NCBI RefSeq assembly: GCF_006376615.1
Contig: NZ_VEXQ01000013.1
Coordinates: 62,001 to 126,000 of the forward strand
From: Buttiauxella sp. B2
Lineage (GTDB): Bacteria > Pseudomonadota > Gammaproteobacteria > Enterobacterales > Enterobacteriaceae
Length of the DNA stretch: 64,000 nt
Direction: 5' to 3'
Positions 1 to 12,570 of this stretch are shown piece by piece. A program made the translations under genes and the position numbers. The notes beneath the pieces were generated by a model. The model worked only from the letters and a program-made list of their open reading frames with translations. It ran no database searches and was not told the DNA's origin. Position 1 is the first letter of the stretch. The number at the start of each line of letters is the position of its first letter.

Positions 1-838
1 CGTCCTGCCAGCTCTTATCCGGGTTGAACTGTTTTATTGCCTGTACTTTTTCAGCAGTCTGCTCACCCAAATCCTTCTGATAAATCATCCCTTGGTCATT
101 CACCATAAAGGTAGTGATTCCAGTTTCTCCATACTCAACAGGCCAGGCAATTAACGCAAAGCCATTTGCCATTTTCCCGTCGCTGATATAGCTCTTCTCG
201 CCACCCGGTGCGGCTGCGCCCTGGGATGTAAGGATACGGAAGTGATAGCCGTGATAACCCATACCCGGTTGTACCGGGCTGAAACTTGGGCCAAGTGGGC
301 TAGGGGCTTCACCTGGAGAAACGGGCCAGTACAAACCATCTTTCTTACCTTCGCTGCTGGCAAATTTTTGGGCGTACTGCTTATCTAACTGATAGTAATC
401 CTGTTGCGCGTCAACATAAGCATGGATTGCCTGAATCGCGGAAAGCTCATTCAGGCCAATGGTGCGCGTAAGAATTTCATCAGCAGCACGCTGCATATCG
501 AAATGCCAGCCTGCATCAGATTTCACCATCGGAATGGGCAACTGCCAATTTTCCTGCCCGACGTTCAAATGCGCAGTATCTCCCTTTTGCTCGATGTTAT
601 GACTGACTTTCCAGTCACGAATAAAGCGGGCCACGGCTTCTGGGTCGGCTTTTTCATCCGGGAGATACTGTCGCCAGTCATCACCAAGCACCTCGGTAAG
701 CTCCGCTTCATTCTGGTTAATTACTGCCTTGGCAAATGAAGCCGCCGCTTGCTCAGGTGTGGAGAATTGCTGCTGTGCCTGAACAAAGGCAGGTAGCATC
801 AGCATTACTAGTGCACTTAACTTCATATAATTTTTCAT
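1..838 (-). CDS. DUF2950 family secreted protein (3' end outside window)
   Basis: The reverse strand reads without a stop from an ATG at 838 to the window edge, giving 279 codons of an unfinished gene. Residues 1 to about 20 (MKNYMKLSALVMLMLPAFVQA) are a signal peptide, so the product should be periplasmic. The body has the features of the DUF2950 family: a YYQLDKQYAQKFASS segment, a GLYWP motif, a GYHGYHFRIL segment and an FALIAWP segment. A strong AAGGGAGG ribosome site lies 5 bases before the ATG, inside the 11-base gap after the DUF3300 gene, so the two are surely cotranscribed. The family has no established biochemical function; the pairing with DUF3300 suggests a shared envelope role, which is inference. 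Confidence 0.85.
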   Translation of the reverse strand, partial: MKNYMKLSALVMLMLPAFVQAQQQFSTPEQAAASFAKAVINQNEAELTEVLGDDWRQYLPDEKADPEAVARFIRDWKVSHNIEQKGDTAHLNVGQENWQLPIPMVKSDAGWHFDMQRAADEILTRTIGLNELSAIQAIHAYVDAQQDYYQLDKQYAQKFASSEGKKDGLYWPVSPGEAPSPLGPSFSPVQPGMGYHGYHFRILTSQGAAAPGGEKSYISDGKMANGFALIAWPVEYGETGITTFMVNDQGMIYQKDLGEQTAEKVQAIKQFNPDKSWQD

Positions 839-849
839 GATGCCTCCCT

Positions 850-2481
850 TTAGCGACGATGAATTTCACGATGTTCAGAACTACGGGCAGCGGCGCGTGG
901 CTCGTTACTTCTTGATGAGCGATTAAGACTTTGTTGCCCACGCTGGTTTTGTGCCTGCCAGGACGGAGAGCGACTGTCATTACCGCTTAATGCGTTGGAA
1001 TGTGCCGGTTGCACACGTTGCTGACGCTGCTGCGGATTTTGCTGGTGCGTTTCACGGCGCTGTTGTTGTTGCGCTGTTGGGTGGTTTAACTGATTTTTTG
1101 CCGTATCTCTACGTTGTTGCTGTTGTTGATTGTTGGAACGGTTTACTTGTTCTTTCGCCGTATTCCTACGGGCATCAGTACCTTGCGAATCATAGCCTCG
1201 GTAGTTATTGCGCTGGGCAATCTGATTGAGTTGTTTAGATGAAGCCTGACGTTGAGCATCTCGTGAAGCCAGTTGCGGGGAAGCTGCGTCAATTTTCCCT
1301 TTGTTCTGTTGCAGCTGTGTCGCTGCCGCTTGCCGTTGGGCATTACGATTGACTGGAGCGTTTTGAGTTGCACTCAGGCCACCCGGGACATTGGTCTGAT
1401 GGTAGCGTTGGGCAATGTTGTTGTCGTGGTACGGAACGCCGTTACGGTAAGCCGGATTGTGCTGCCAGGCCACATTGTTATTCTTGAGGTTTTGCCCAGA
1501 AATACGGTTGAAGTTATTCACGTTGTTAATATTGATGTTATTGCCACCGCCGCCGTGATAGCCACCATCGTGATGGTAATCGTCGTCATCGCCCCAATCA
1601 ACGTCACTGAACAGCGCATAAGTGGTGGCGACCCCAAGGCTGAAACCGAGGCCATTCATAAAGCTACTACCAAACTGCTCCCCTGGAGGCGGCGGGAGAT
1701 AAACTGGTGGATAGGCGGTGTTTGGCCAGGTGCCATAAACCGTCGATGGGTTGTAAGTCGGGACATACACCACTTGTGGATCGGTTGGCTCGATTTTAAT
1801 AACCGTTTGCGCAGGTGCCGCAGCGGCGGTGTTTGATGAAGATGAACTGCTGCTGCCGGGAGCGGCTACCGTTGTATTCTGGTTGACCGTCACGGGCGTA
1901 GTGGTCACAGTTTGTTGTTCTGTGGATTTTAAAGAGCCGGTTTGTTGTGCCAGTAAACGCAATTTCTGCACTGAATCCATGACATCTTTCGGTTGTGCTA
2001 AAAACGCGTCCCCCAGATTTTGTACCCATTCAGGGTTTTCGCCCATCAGCACCATTAATTGCGGGAAAGCGACGAGGGATTTCACGCTTGGATCCCACGG
2101 TTGATTCGACACGGCCTGAATGGCGGCGTCGCCTTGCAGCGTTGGGTTATCACGCGACCATTGTACCGCCTGCACGACGTTTGCTGGGTAGGTCGCCGCC
2201 ATTAATACCTGTGACATCAGCGAATCTGGATACAGTGCAATGGGCGCAACCCACTGGTCGAGCTGTGCTGTGGTAAAAGTCGGTGTGGCGACAGCGGCTA
2301 CAGGTGTCGCCGCTGTTGGTGCCGGTGTTGCGACTGGAGCAGGCTGTGCCACTGGTGCTACTGGTGGTGTCACAGGCGCTGGTTCGGCCGTCTGGCTTTT
2401 CACGTATAGCACTCCAGAAACCGCTAAAATCCCGGCACTGCCGATGAGGGCAAGAATATGAGGCTTGAATGGCAACTTCAT
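850..2481 (-). CDS. yacH: YacH-like DUF3300 envelope protein
   Basis: 543-residue protein with an N-terminal hydrophobic segment (residues 9-27) that serves as signal or anchor. A Pro/Ala/Val-rich spacer (30-65) leads into the DUF3300 domain (about 70-290), with motifs such as WVAPIALYPDSLMSQVLMAATYP and an ending around VVYVPTYNPSTVYG. The rest is low complexity: a serine run, a His/Gly stretch, an Asn-Ile repeat (NNININNVNNFN), then a tail very rich in Gln, Arg and Asn. The position just left of acnB matches yacH of E. coli, which also encodes a DUF3300 protein. AGGAGA lies 7 bases before the ATG. Function is unknown; the basic Q/N-rich tail suggests binding to a polyanion or surface, but that is a guess. 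Confidence 0.85.
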   Translation of the reverse strand: MKLPFKPHILALIGSAGILAVSGVLYVKSQTAEPAPVTPPVAPVAQPAPVATPAPTAATPVAAVATPTFTTAQLDQWVAPIALYPDSLMSQVLMAATYPANVVQAVQWSRDNPTLQGDAAIQAVSNQPWDPSVKSLVAFPQLMVLMGENPEWVQNLGDAFLAQPKDVMDSVQKLRLLAQQTGSLKSTEQQTVTTTPVTVNQNTTVAAPGSSSSSSSNTAAAAPAQTVIKIEPTDPQVVYVPTYNPSTVYGTWPNTAYPPVYLPPPPGEQFGSSFMNGLGFSLGVATTYALFSDVDWGDDDDYHHDGGYHGGGGNNININNVNNFNRISGQNLKNNNVAWQHNPAYRNGVPYHDNNIAQRYHQTNVPGGLSATQNAPVNRNAQRQAAATQLQQNKGKIDAASPQLASRDAQRQASSKQLNQIAQRNNYRGYDSQGTDARRNTAKEQVNRSNNQQQQQRRDTAKNQLNHPTAQQQQRRETHQQNPQQRQQRVQPAHSNALSGNDSRSPSWQAQNQRGQQSLNRSSRSNEPRAAARSSEHREIHRR

Positions 2482-2750
2482 TTAACTTCTCCTGGTGTTC
2501 AAAAGGACACCTTTGTTTTGAGAGCCGTGCCGGTAGGCTGCTACATCGCGGCGAGTATAGAGAGCTGATAGTTTAATTTTTAACTTAAACGGTGATTTTT
2601 GCCGGAAATGTTATCTGAAAGCGTGAAAGAATGTTTCGGATCGCACTGAATGGGCGTTGGATAAGTAAGCGATCTGGAGTTATGTCATAGAAAAGTTTCA
2701 GGTATTTGTGTACCCAAGCCTTGTTTTACATTGCACTATTTAAAAGGTTA

Positions 2751-4274
<1,524 letters not shown>

Positions 4275-4575
4275 CATATGTTGCGGGCCGGGGCGCTAAT
4301 TCTGTATGGCGATCACACTTCCCGGCAAAAAAGTTGTTCAGAAAACTCAGAATAAATGCACATGTCGTCGTGATTATTTAAAAATAGCCTCTAACCCTCT
4401 GTGTATTGGCTTTTTTAATAGGTTCAAAAGTGGTTCAGGTTCTTATTGGGGGATGGCTTGCTAATTGAACTCCTGGTTTATTAAGATTGTTTTGTCTTCA
4501 CTTGATAATTAAAAACTGAATCAGAACAGTTATTTTTCACTCCGCTTACCGGGTAATTCTGAAGGAACGAACCGC
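4275..4575. other. Noncoding gap upstream of bglK
   Basis: This 301-base A+T-rich gap holds no credible gene. It is the only place left for a promoter driving bglK and the GH1 gene. GAAGGAAC at 4560-4567 is the ribosome site for bglK. I looked for a BglG-type antiterminator hairpin and for a CRP core and found neither in convincing form. Confidence 0.5.
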
Positions 4576-6911
<2,336 letters not shown>

Positions 6912-6948
6912 TACGTTTTTTACGGCTAGTTAGTACGAAATTTACTTG

Positions 6949-6985
6949 AGGGCTGATGGTTTTTTAACATCAGCCCATTTTGCAT
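6949..6985 (+). terminator. Terminator of the bglK operon
   Basis: GGCTGATG and CATCAGCC form an 8-base-pair stem around an A/T loop, followed by ATTTTGCATTT. It lies 38 bases after the GH1 stop, where the operon should end. Confidence 0.65.
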
Positions 6986-7126
6986 TTATAGGGTAAAAAT
7001 CTCGAAAATAAGGCGAAAAAAGCCGACTTGTTAACACCCAAAAAGAGGCTCGAAGGTCATATCGAAAAGTAATATTTTGCCCTTAACGATTCAGCAAGTA
7101 TTTAATGTTGCTTTTTTGTAAACACA

Positions 7127-7155
7127 TTAACACCCCCTGAAAATCCTGCTATGCT
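7127..7155 (+). promoter_or_regulatory. Likely sigma-70 promoter of acnB
   Basis: TTAACA at 7127 and TATGCT at 7150 are spaced by 17 bases, with TGC just before the -10 giving an extended -10 element. It would leave a leader of about 95 bases before the acnB GTG. The rest of the 344-base gap 6912-7255 holds only the upstream terminator and A+T-rich sequence. Confidence 0.6.
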
Positions 7156-7255
7156 GCCGACGCGGAACCGGGCATTTACCCTACAACTGCTGTCTCACAG
7201 GAGCGTGAAGAGAATAGCCGGAACCGAAATGACAATGAGAGCGAGGAGAACCGTC

Positions 7256-9853
7256 GTGCTAGAAGAATACCGTAAGCACGTAGCCGAACGTGCTGCAGAT
7301 GGGATTGTTCCAAAACCTTTAGAAGCATCCCAAATGGCCGCACTGGTCGAGCTGCTGAAAACCCCGCCAGCGGGTGAAGAAGAATTCCTTTTAGATCTTA
7401 TTACCAATCGTGTTCCGCCAGGCGTTGATGAAGCCGCCTATGTTAAAGCTGGTTTTCTGGCTGCCATCACTAAAGGTGATGCCACTTCCCCGTTAATCTC
7501 CCCTGAGAAAGCTGTAGAACTGCTTGGCACCATGCAAGGTGGCTACAACATTCATCCGTTGATTGACGCGCTGGATAACGAAAAGCTGGCACCGATTGCA
7601 GCCAAAGCGTTGTCTCATACGCTGCTGATGTTCGATAACTTCTACGATGTGGAAGAGAAAGCAAAAGCCGGGAACATTCACGCGCAGCAGGTTCTGAAAT
7701 CCTGGGCTGACGCCGAGTGGTTCCTGTCTCGTCCTAAACTGGCTGAGAAAATTACGGTTACCGTATTTAAAGTCACTGGTGAAACTAACACCGATGACCT
7801 GTCTCCAGCACCTGATGCCTGGTCACGCCCGGATATCCCTCTGCACGCCCTGGCGATGCTGAAAAATGCTCGTGAAGGTATCGAGCCGGATCAACCTGGA
7901 AGCGTCGGCCCGATCAAACAGATCGAGGCGTTAAACAAGAAAGGTTTCCCTCTGGCCTATGTTGGCGATGTAGTGGGTACCGGTTCTTCACGTAAATCTG
8001 CTACTAACTCCGTGCTGTGGTTCATGGGCGACGACATCCCGAACGTGCCGAACAAGCGTGGCGGTGGTGTGGTGCTCGGCGGCAAAATTGCGCCAATCTT
8101 CTTTAACACCATGGAAGATGCCGGTGCGCTGCCAATCGAAGTTGACGTAAACGACCTGAACATGGGTGATGTTATCGACATCTACCCATATAAAGGTGAA
8201 GTGCGTAACCACGAAACCAACGAATTAATCGCTAATTTCGAACTGAAAACGGATGTGCTGCTGGACGAAGTTCGTGCCGGTGGACGTATTCCGTTGATCA
8301 TCGGTCGTGGCTTGACGACTAAAGCGCGTGAAGCTTTGGGTCTACCACACAGTGAAGTGTTCGTGCAGGCGAAGGATGTTGCGGAAAGTAGCCGTGGCTA
8401 TTCGCTGGCGCAAAAAATGGTTGGCCGCGCCTGCGGTGTTGAAGGCATTCGCCCTGACCAATATTGCGAACCAAAAATGACGTCAGTTGGTTCTCAGGAC
8501 ACCACTGGGCCAATGACCCGTGATGAACTGAAAGACCTGGCGTGCCTGGGCTTCTCGGCTGATTTGGTTATGCAGTCCTTCTGCCACACTGCCGCGTATC
8601 CTAAGCCGATTGATGTGAACACGCATCACACGTTGCCTGACTTCATCATGAACCGTGGTGGTGTGTCGCTGCGTCCTGGTGATGGTGTTATTCACTCCTG
8701 GCTCAACCGTATGCTGTTGCCTGATACCGTTGGTACTGGCGGTGACTCTCATACCCGTTTCCCAATCGGTATTTCCTTCCCGGCGGGTTCTGGTCTGGTG
8801 GCGTTTGCTGCAGCAACTGGCGTTATGCCACTGGATATGCCTGAGTCTGTGTTGGTGCGCTTCAAAGGTAAAATGCAGCCGGGGATTACCCTGCGTGACT
8901 TGGTTCATGCCATCCCACTGTACGCTATTAAGCAAGGCCTGCTAACGGTTGAGAAGAAAGGTAAGAAAAACATCTTCTCTGGTCGTATCCTGGAAATTGA
9001 AGGTCTACCAACGCTTAAAGTTGAGCAGGCATTTGAACTGACCGATGCTTCCGCTGAGCGTTCTGCTGCGGGTTGTACGATTAAGTTAGATCGCGAACCG
9101 ATCGAAGAGTATCTGAGCTCCAACATCGTGCTGCTGAAGTGGATGATCGCAGAAGGTTACGGCGATCGTCGTACGCTTGAGCGCCGTATTCAGGGCATGG
9201 AAAAATGGTTGGCCGATCCTCAGTTGCTCGAAGCGGATGCCGATGCGGAATACGCAGAGATCATTGAAATCGATCTGAACGATATCAAAGAGCCAATCCT
9301 GTGTGCGCCAAACGATCCTGACGATGCTCGTCTGTTGTCTGATGTGGCTGGTGAGAAGATTGATGAAGTATTCATCGGTTCTTGCATGACCAACATCGGC
9401 CACTTCCGTGCGGCGGGTAAACTGTTGGATAGCCACAAGGGTCAGTTGCCAACTCGTCTGTGGGTTGCTCCACCAACGCGTATGGATGCCGCTCAGTTGA
9501 CTGAAGAAGGCTACTACAGCGTGTTTGGTAAGAGCGGTGCGCGTATCGAAATCCCTGGCTGTTCACTGTGCATGGGTAACCAGGCGCGTGTGGCCGACGG
9601 TTCAACCGTGGTTTCAACCTCTACGCGTAACTTCCCTAACCGTTTAGGTACTGGCGCTAACGTCTTCCTGGCCTCCGCAGAACTCGCAGCAGTGGCTTCA
9701 CTGCTGGGCAAACTGCCAACGCCTGACGAATACCAGACCTTTATGGCGCAGGTTGATAAGACAGCGGTTGATACCTACCGTTATCTGAACTTCGACAAAC
9801 TTTCTCAGTACACCGAGAAAGCCGACGGAGTGATCTTCCAGACTGCGGTATAA
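7256..9853 (+). CDS. acnB: Aconitate hydratase B
   Basis: 865-residue bifunctional aconitase and 2-methylisocitrate dehydratase of the TCA cycle, colinear with E. coli AcnB and of equal length. The start is the GTG at 7256 ([14 protein letters not shown]...), preceded by GAGGAG; an in-frame ATG further upstream lies at the promoter and is not used. Order of parts: N-terminal HEAT-like domain, swivel domain ([16 protein letters not shown], about 225-240), then the Fe-S core. Cluster cysteines are in GSCMTN (about 709) and GCSLCMGN (two, about 768-772). [11 protein letters not shown] is the substrate loop. In E. coli the apo-enzyme binds its own mRNA and RyhB targets the leader; neither site could be confirmed here. 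Confidence 0.97.
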   Translation: MLEEYRKHVAERAADGIVPKPLEASQMAALVELLKTPPAGEEEFLLDLITNRVPPGVDEAAYVKAGFLAAITKGDATSPLISPEKAVELLGTMQGGYNIHPLIDALDNEKLAPIAAKALSHTLLMFDNFYDVEEKAKAGNIHAQQVLKSWADAEWFLSRPKLAEKITVTVFKVTGETNTDDLSPAPDAWSRPDIPLHALAMLKNAREGIEPDQPGSVGPIKQIEALNKKGFPLAYVGDVVGTGSSRKSATNSVLWFMGDDIPNVPNKRGGGVVLGGKIAPIFFNTMEDAGALPIEVDVNDLNMGDVIDIYPYKGEVRNHETNELIANFELKTDVLLDEVRAGGRIPLIIGRGLTTKAREALGLPHSEVFVQAKDVAESSRGYSLAQKMVGRACGVEGIRPDQYCEPKMTSVGSQDTTGPMTRDELKDLACLGFSADLVMQSFCHTAAYPKPIDVNTHHTLPDFIMNRGGVSLRPGDGVIHSWLNRMLLPDTVGTGGDSHTRFPIGISFPAGSGLVAFAAATGVMPLDMPESVLVRFKGKMQPGITLRDLVHAIPLYAIKQGLLTVEKKGKKNIFSGRILEIEGLPTLKVEQAFELTDASAERSAAGCTIKLDREPIEEYLSSNIVLLKWMIAEGYGDRRTLERRIQGMEKWLADPQLLEADADAEYAEIIEIDLNDIKEPILCAPNDPDDARLLSDVAGEKIDEVFIGSCMTNIGHFRAAGKLLDSHKGQLPTRLWVAPPTRMDAAQLTEEGYYSVFGKSGARIEIPGCSLCMGNQARVADGSTVVSTSTRNFPNRLGTGANVFLASAELAAVASLLGKLPTPDEYQTFMAQVDKTAVDTYRYLNFDKLSQYTEKADGVIFQTAV

Positions 9854-9872
9854 CATTTACCCAATCTGCGAC

Positions 9873-9898
9873 AAGGGAGGCTTCGGCCTCCCTTTTTA
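9873..9898 (+). terminator. acnB terminator
   Basis: AAGGGAGGC, a TTCG tetraloop and GCCTCCCTT form a perfect stem, followed by TTTTTATTT. It lies 20 bases beyond the acnB stop. Confidence 0.9.
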
Positions 9899-10004
9899 TT
9901 TGCTTCACACGGGCTTACGCGCTGTTTTTCGCCGGCTTTGCTGCGATAATTATCTTATAGCTAAGGGGTACTGTATTTCCCCAGGCCGGGTAGAGGAAAA
10001 CACC

Positions 10005-10370
10005 ATGGAATATGAATTTTTGCGTGACGTCACCGGATTGGTGAAAGTGCGTATGTCAATGGGCCACGAAGTGGTGGGCCATTGGTTTAACGAAGAAGTA
10101 AAAGGCAATCTTGCCTTGCTCGATGAAGTAGAAGAAGCGGTAAATTCAGTTAAGGGCAGCGAGCGCCAGTGGCAACGTACCGGACACGAATACACACTGT
10201 GGCTCGATGGTGAAGAAGTGATGATCCGCGCCAATCAACTGGAAATTTCAGGTGATGAAATGGAAGAAGGGATGAACTACTACGACGAAGAGAGTTTATC
10301 ATTCTGCGGCGTTGAAGACTTTATGCTCGTCATTAACGCTTACCGGGAATTTATCGCTCAGAACCGATAA
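10005..10370 (+). CDS. yacL: YacL protein (UPF0231)
   Basis: 121-residue acidic cytoplasmic protein, nearly the length of E. coli YacL (120). The ATG at 10005 ([17 protein letters not shown]) matches the family start and has GAGGAAAA before it; a longer upstream reading would run into the acnB terminator. Features are the [13 protein letters not shown] motif (20-32), a WLDGEEV strand (65-71) and the strongly acidic [16 protein letters not shown] stretch (80-95). No function is established for the family. In E. coli the next genes are speD-speE; here yacC follows after 86 bases. Confidence 0.93.
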   Translation: MEYEFLRDVTGLVKVRMSMGHEVVGHWFNEEVKGNLALLDEVEEAVNSVKGSERQWQRTGHEYTLWLDGEEVMIRANQLEISGDEMEEGMNYYDEESLSFCGVEDFMLVINAYREFIAQNR

Positions 10371-10388
10371 CTGCATCTTCAATGCGAT

Positions 10389-10420
10389 GTCCCAAAAGCC
10401 TGGTTGAGGACTCTTGGGAC
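10389..10420 (+). other. Imperfect hairpin in the yacL-yacC gap
   Basis: GTCCCAAAAG and CTCTTGGGAC pair at 9 of 10 positions around a 12-base loop. No T run follows, so it is a weak terminator at best. It sits where speD-speE lie in E. coli. Confidence 0.45.
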
Positions 10421-10456
10421 GACACGATTTGCAGCATAACGGCTTAAGAAGACGGG

Positions 10457-10804
10457 CTATTTCACGTAGGCGAGCAAGCTTAACGAGTCCCGGGCAAGGG
10501 ATTTACATTTGTTTGCTGTCGGAATGGCAATACCGCTAAGATCGCGATAGCTATCTTCGCCGAGCGCTTTCATATTGAAGGTGTCGTAATTGCTCAAATC
10601 CCACTGGTTTTGCTGGGCAAAAAAGACCAGAGCGCGACGAATTTGTCCGTTAGGTAGGTTTTGGTAGCCACAATCATTTTTCAGGAATACAAATACCGCA
10701 GTAAGATCGGCCATATCTTCTGCTTCAGATTCGCTAAGTGCCTGACTGCTAGTGGAAAAAACCAGTAACAACCCCAGCAATAATGCCCTAACTCCCATCT
10801 TCAT
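10457..10804 (-). CDS. yacC: YacC, small secreted pilotin-like protein
   Basis: 115 residues from the ATG at 10804, the same length as E. coli YacC; a GTG four codons upstream is possible but does not fit the family start. Residues 1-22 form a signal peptide (MKMGVRALLLGLLLVFSTSS, cleavage near SQA). The mature part, with LSESEAEDMADLTAVFVFLK, CGYQNLP and CKSLARDSLSLL, is almost identical to E. coli. It contains two cysteines likely to form a periplasmic disulfide and resembles PulS/OutS pilotins, which pilot secretins. No secretin genes are nearby; the role is unproven. Confidence 0.9.
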   Translation of the reverse strand: MKMGVRALLLGLLLVFSTSSQALSESEAEDMADLTAVFVFLKNDCGYQNLPNGQIRRALVFFAQQNQWDLSNYDTFNMKALGEDSYRDLSGIAIPTANKCKSLARDSLSLLAYVK

Positions 10805-10884
10805 CACATCTACCACTTTTTATTAGATACGAAACGTTAACACAGTTAAATGTGGCACGACGAGATTTATTCGTTGCTCTAAAC

Positions 10885-10915
10885 TTGACCTTCCCGTAAG
10901 GGCAGGGTTTATGCT
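10885..10915 (+). promoter_or_regulatory. CueR-type promoter of cueO
   Basis: TTGACC at 10885 and TATGCT at 10910 are separated by 19 bases, the long spacer typical of MerR-family activation. The spacer begins CTTGACCTTCCC and contains the copper-type half-sites CCTTCCC and GGCAGGG. The arrangement resembles the E. coli cueO promoter activated by Cu(I)-CueR. Confidence 0.8.
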
Positions 10916-10948
10916 TAATGGCACGCCTGCAACCTAAAGGAATTGAAT

Positions 10949-12532
10949 ATGCATCGCCGTGATTTTCTGAAATATTCTGCTGCCATTGGTGCTTTCAGTG
11001 CACTGCCGCTCTGGAGTAAGACTGCACTGGCGGCTCAAAGGCCCGCATTACCGATCCCCGGAATTCTCTCCCCTGATGCAAAGAATAGTATTCGTTTAAC
11101 CGTGCAAGCGGGTAAAAGTACATTCAATGGAAAAACTGCCACCACTTGGGGTTATAACGGCAATTTGCTGGGGCCTGCTTTGCAACTTATGCAGGGCGAA
11201 GAAGTCACCGTTGAGATTAATAATCGTCTGCCTGAAGAGACCACGGTTCACTGGCACGGTTTAGAAGTGCCGGGAGATGTCGACGGCGGACCACAAGGTG
11301 TGATTACCGCCGGTGGCAAGCGTACGGTGAAATTTACCCCGCAACAACGTGCGGCAACCTGCTGGTTCCACCCGCATCAGCATGGCAAAACAGGTCATCA
11401 GGTCGCAATGGGTCTTGCAGGACTGGTATTAATTGACGATAACGAAAGCCGCGCACTGCGTTTACCAAAACAATGGGGCATCGACGATGTACCGCTGATT
11501 ATTCAGGACAAGCGTTTTGGTGCCGATGGGCAAATTGATTACCAATTAGATGTTATGAGTGCCGCCGTAGGCTGGTTTGGCGACACTTTGTTGTGTAACG
11601 GCGCGGTGTATCCGCAACACGCCAACCCGCGCGGTTGGTTACGCTTGCGCTTGCTGAACGGCTGCAATGCTCGCTCGCTCAATATTGCGGCAAGCGACAA
11701 CCGTCCACTGTATGTTATTGCAAGTGATGGTGGCTTGTTGTCCGAACCAGTAAAAGTCACCGAGCTATCCATGTTGATGGGTGAGCGTTTCGAAGTGCTG
11801 GTGGATACGCGTGACGGTAAGGCATTTGATATTGTCACACTGCCCGTGAAGCAAATGGGCATGACCATTGCGCCTTTTGATAAACCACAACCCGTGGTGC
11901 ATATCCAACCATTGACCATTCAGGCATCGGGCGAGCTGCCTGATAAATTGGTTACCGTTCCGGCATTACCAAGCCTTGAGGGGCTCACCGAGCGTTGGCT
12001 GCAACTGATGATGGACCCCATGCTGGACATGATGGGGATGCAGGCACTGATGGACAAATATGGCCAGCAGGCGATGGCGGGCATGGGTGGGCATGGCCAG
12101 ATGGGCAATATGGACCATGGCAAAATGAATCATGGCAGTATGAATCATGACAACATGAACCATGGTAAACAGAGCTCAGGCTTTGACTTCCACAATGCCA
12201 ACAAGATTAACGGCAAAGCGTTTGATATGAACACGCCAGCTTTTGCCGCCGAGAAAGGCAAATACGAGAAATGGACGATTTCCGGTGAAGGCGACATGAT
12301 GCTGCACCCGTTCCATATTCATGGCACGCAATTCCGCATCCTGAGTGAAAATGGCCAGCCTGTTGCCGCGCATCGGCAGGGTTGGAAAGATACCGTTCGT
12401 GTCGAAGGTGGACGTAGTGAAGTGTTGGTGCGTTTTGATCATGTAGCATCGAAGGATCAAGCGTACATGGCGCATTGCCATCTGCTGGAACACGAAGATA
12501 CCGGCATGATGCTCGGATTTACCGTGGCTTAA
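10949..12532 (+). CDS. cueO: Multicopper oxidase CueO
   Basis: 527-residue periplasmic cuprous oxidase that protects against copper. The ATG at 10949 follows AAAGGA by 7 bases; an in-frame TTG two codons earlier is not needed. Residues 3-8 (RRDFLK) are a Tat signal, fitting export after copper loading. Copper ligands are in HWHG (about 101), HPHQHG (about 141), HPFHIHG (about 454) and [12 protein letters not shown] (about 510). A methionine-rich insert (about 356-410) covers the active site, starting [12 protein letters not shown] and continuing with M(N/D)H(G/D) repeats. Expression should follow the CueR promoter upstream. Confidence 0.96.
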   Translation: MHRRDFLKYSAAIGAFSALPLWSKTALAAQRPALPIPGILSPDAKNSIRLTVQAGKSTFNGKTATTWGYNGNLLGPALQLMQGEEVTVEINNRLPEETTVHWHGLEVPGDVDGGPQGVITAGGKRTVKFTPQQRAATCWFHPHQHGKTGHQVAMGLAGLVLIDDNESRALRLPKQWGIDDVPLIIQDKRFGADGQIDYQLDVMSAAVGWFGDTLLCNGAVYPQHANPRGWLRLRLLNGCNARSLNIAASDNRPLYVIASDGGLLSEPVKVTELSMLMGERFEVLVDTRDGKAFDIVTLPVKQMGMTIAPFDKPQPVVHIQPLTIQASGELPDKLVTVPALPSLEGLTERWLQLMMDPMLDMMGMQALMDKYGQQAMAGMGGHGQMGNMDHGKMNHGSMNHDNMNHGKQSSGFDFHNANKINGKAFDMNTPAFAAEKGKYEKWTISGEGDMMLHPFHIHGTQFRILSENGQPVAAHRQGWKDTVRVEGGRSEVLVRFDHVASKDQAYMAHCHLLEHEDTGMMLGFTVA

Positions 12533-12567
12533 AAAAATACGGGTGACGCAAGCGCCACCCGTCATTA
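12533..12567. terminator. Bidirectional terminator between cueO and gcd
   Basis: ACGGGTG and CACCCGT pair around a short inner CGC/GCG helix. An A run precedes and ATTATTTTT follows, so it can stop both convergent transcripts. Confidence 0.75.
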
Positions 12568-12570
12568 TTT

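Noticed and set aside
1000-1260. CRISPR-like or tandem repeat array
   Set aside because: The repeated GTTGTTGTTG-type sequence is the Gln/Arg-rich tail of YacH; no regular repeat-spacer pattern.
1273-1836. 187-codon plus-strand frame opposite yacH
   Set aside because: It is the complement of the repetitive Gln/Asn/His-rich part of yacH, and its Val/Ile-rich peptide is what that complement must give.
7151-7255. Upstream 35-codon extension of acnB
   Set aside because: The ATG at 7151 lies on the predicted -10 element and the added residues have no homology; GTG at 7256 has a good ribosome site and the family start.
8483-8935. Antisense 150-codon frame within acnB
   Set aside because: It is a shadow of a conserved enzyme gene; no start signal and no recognisable protein.
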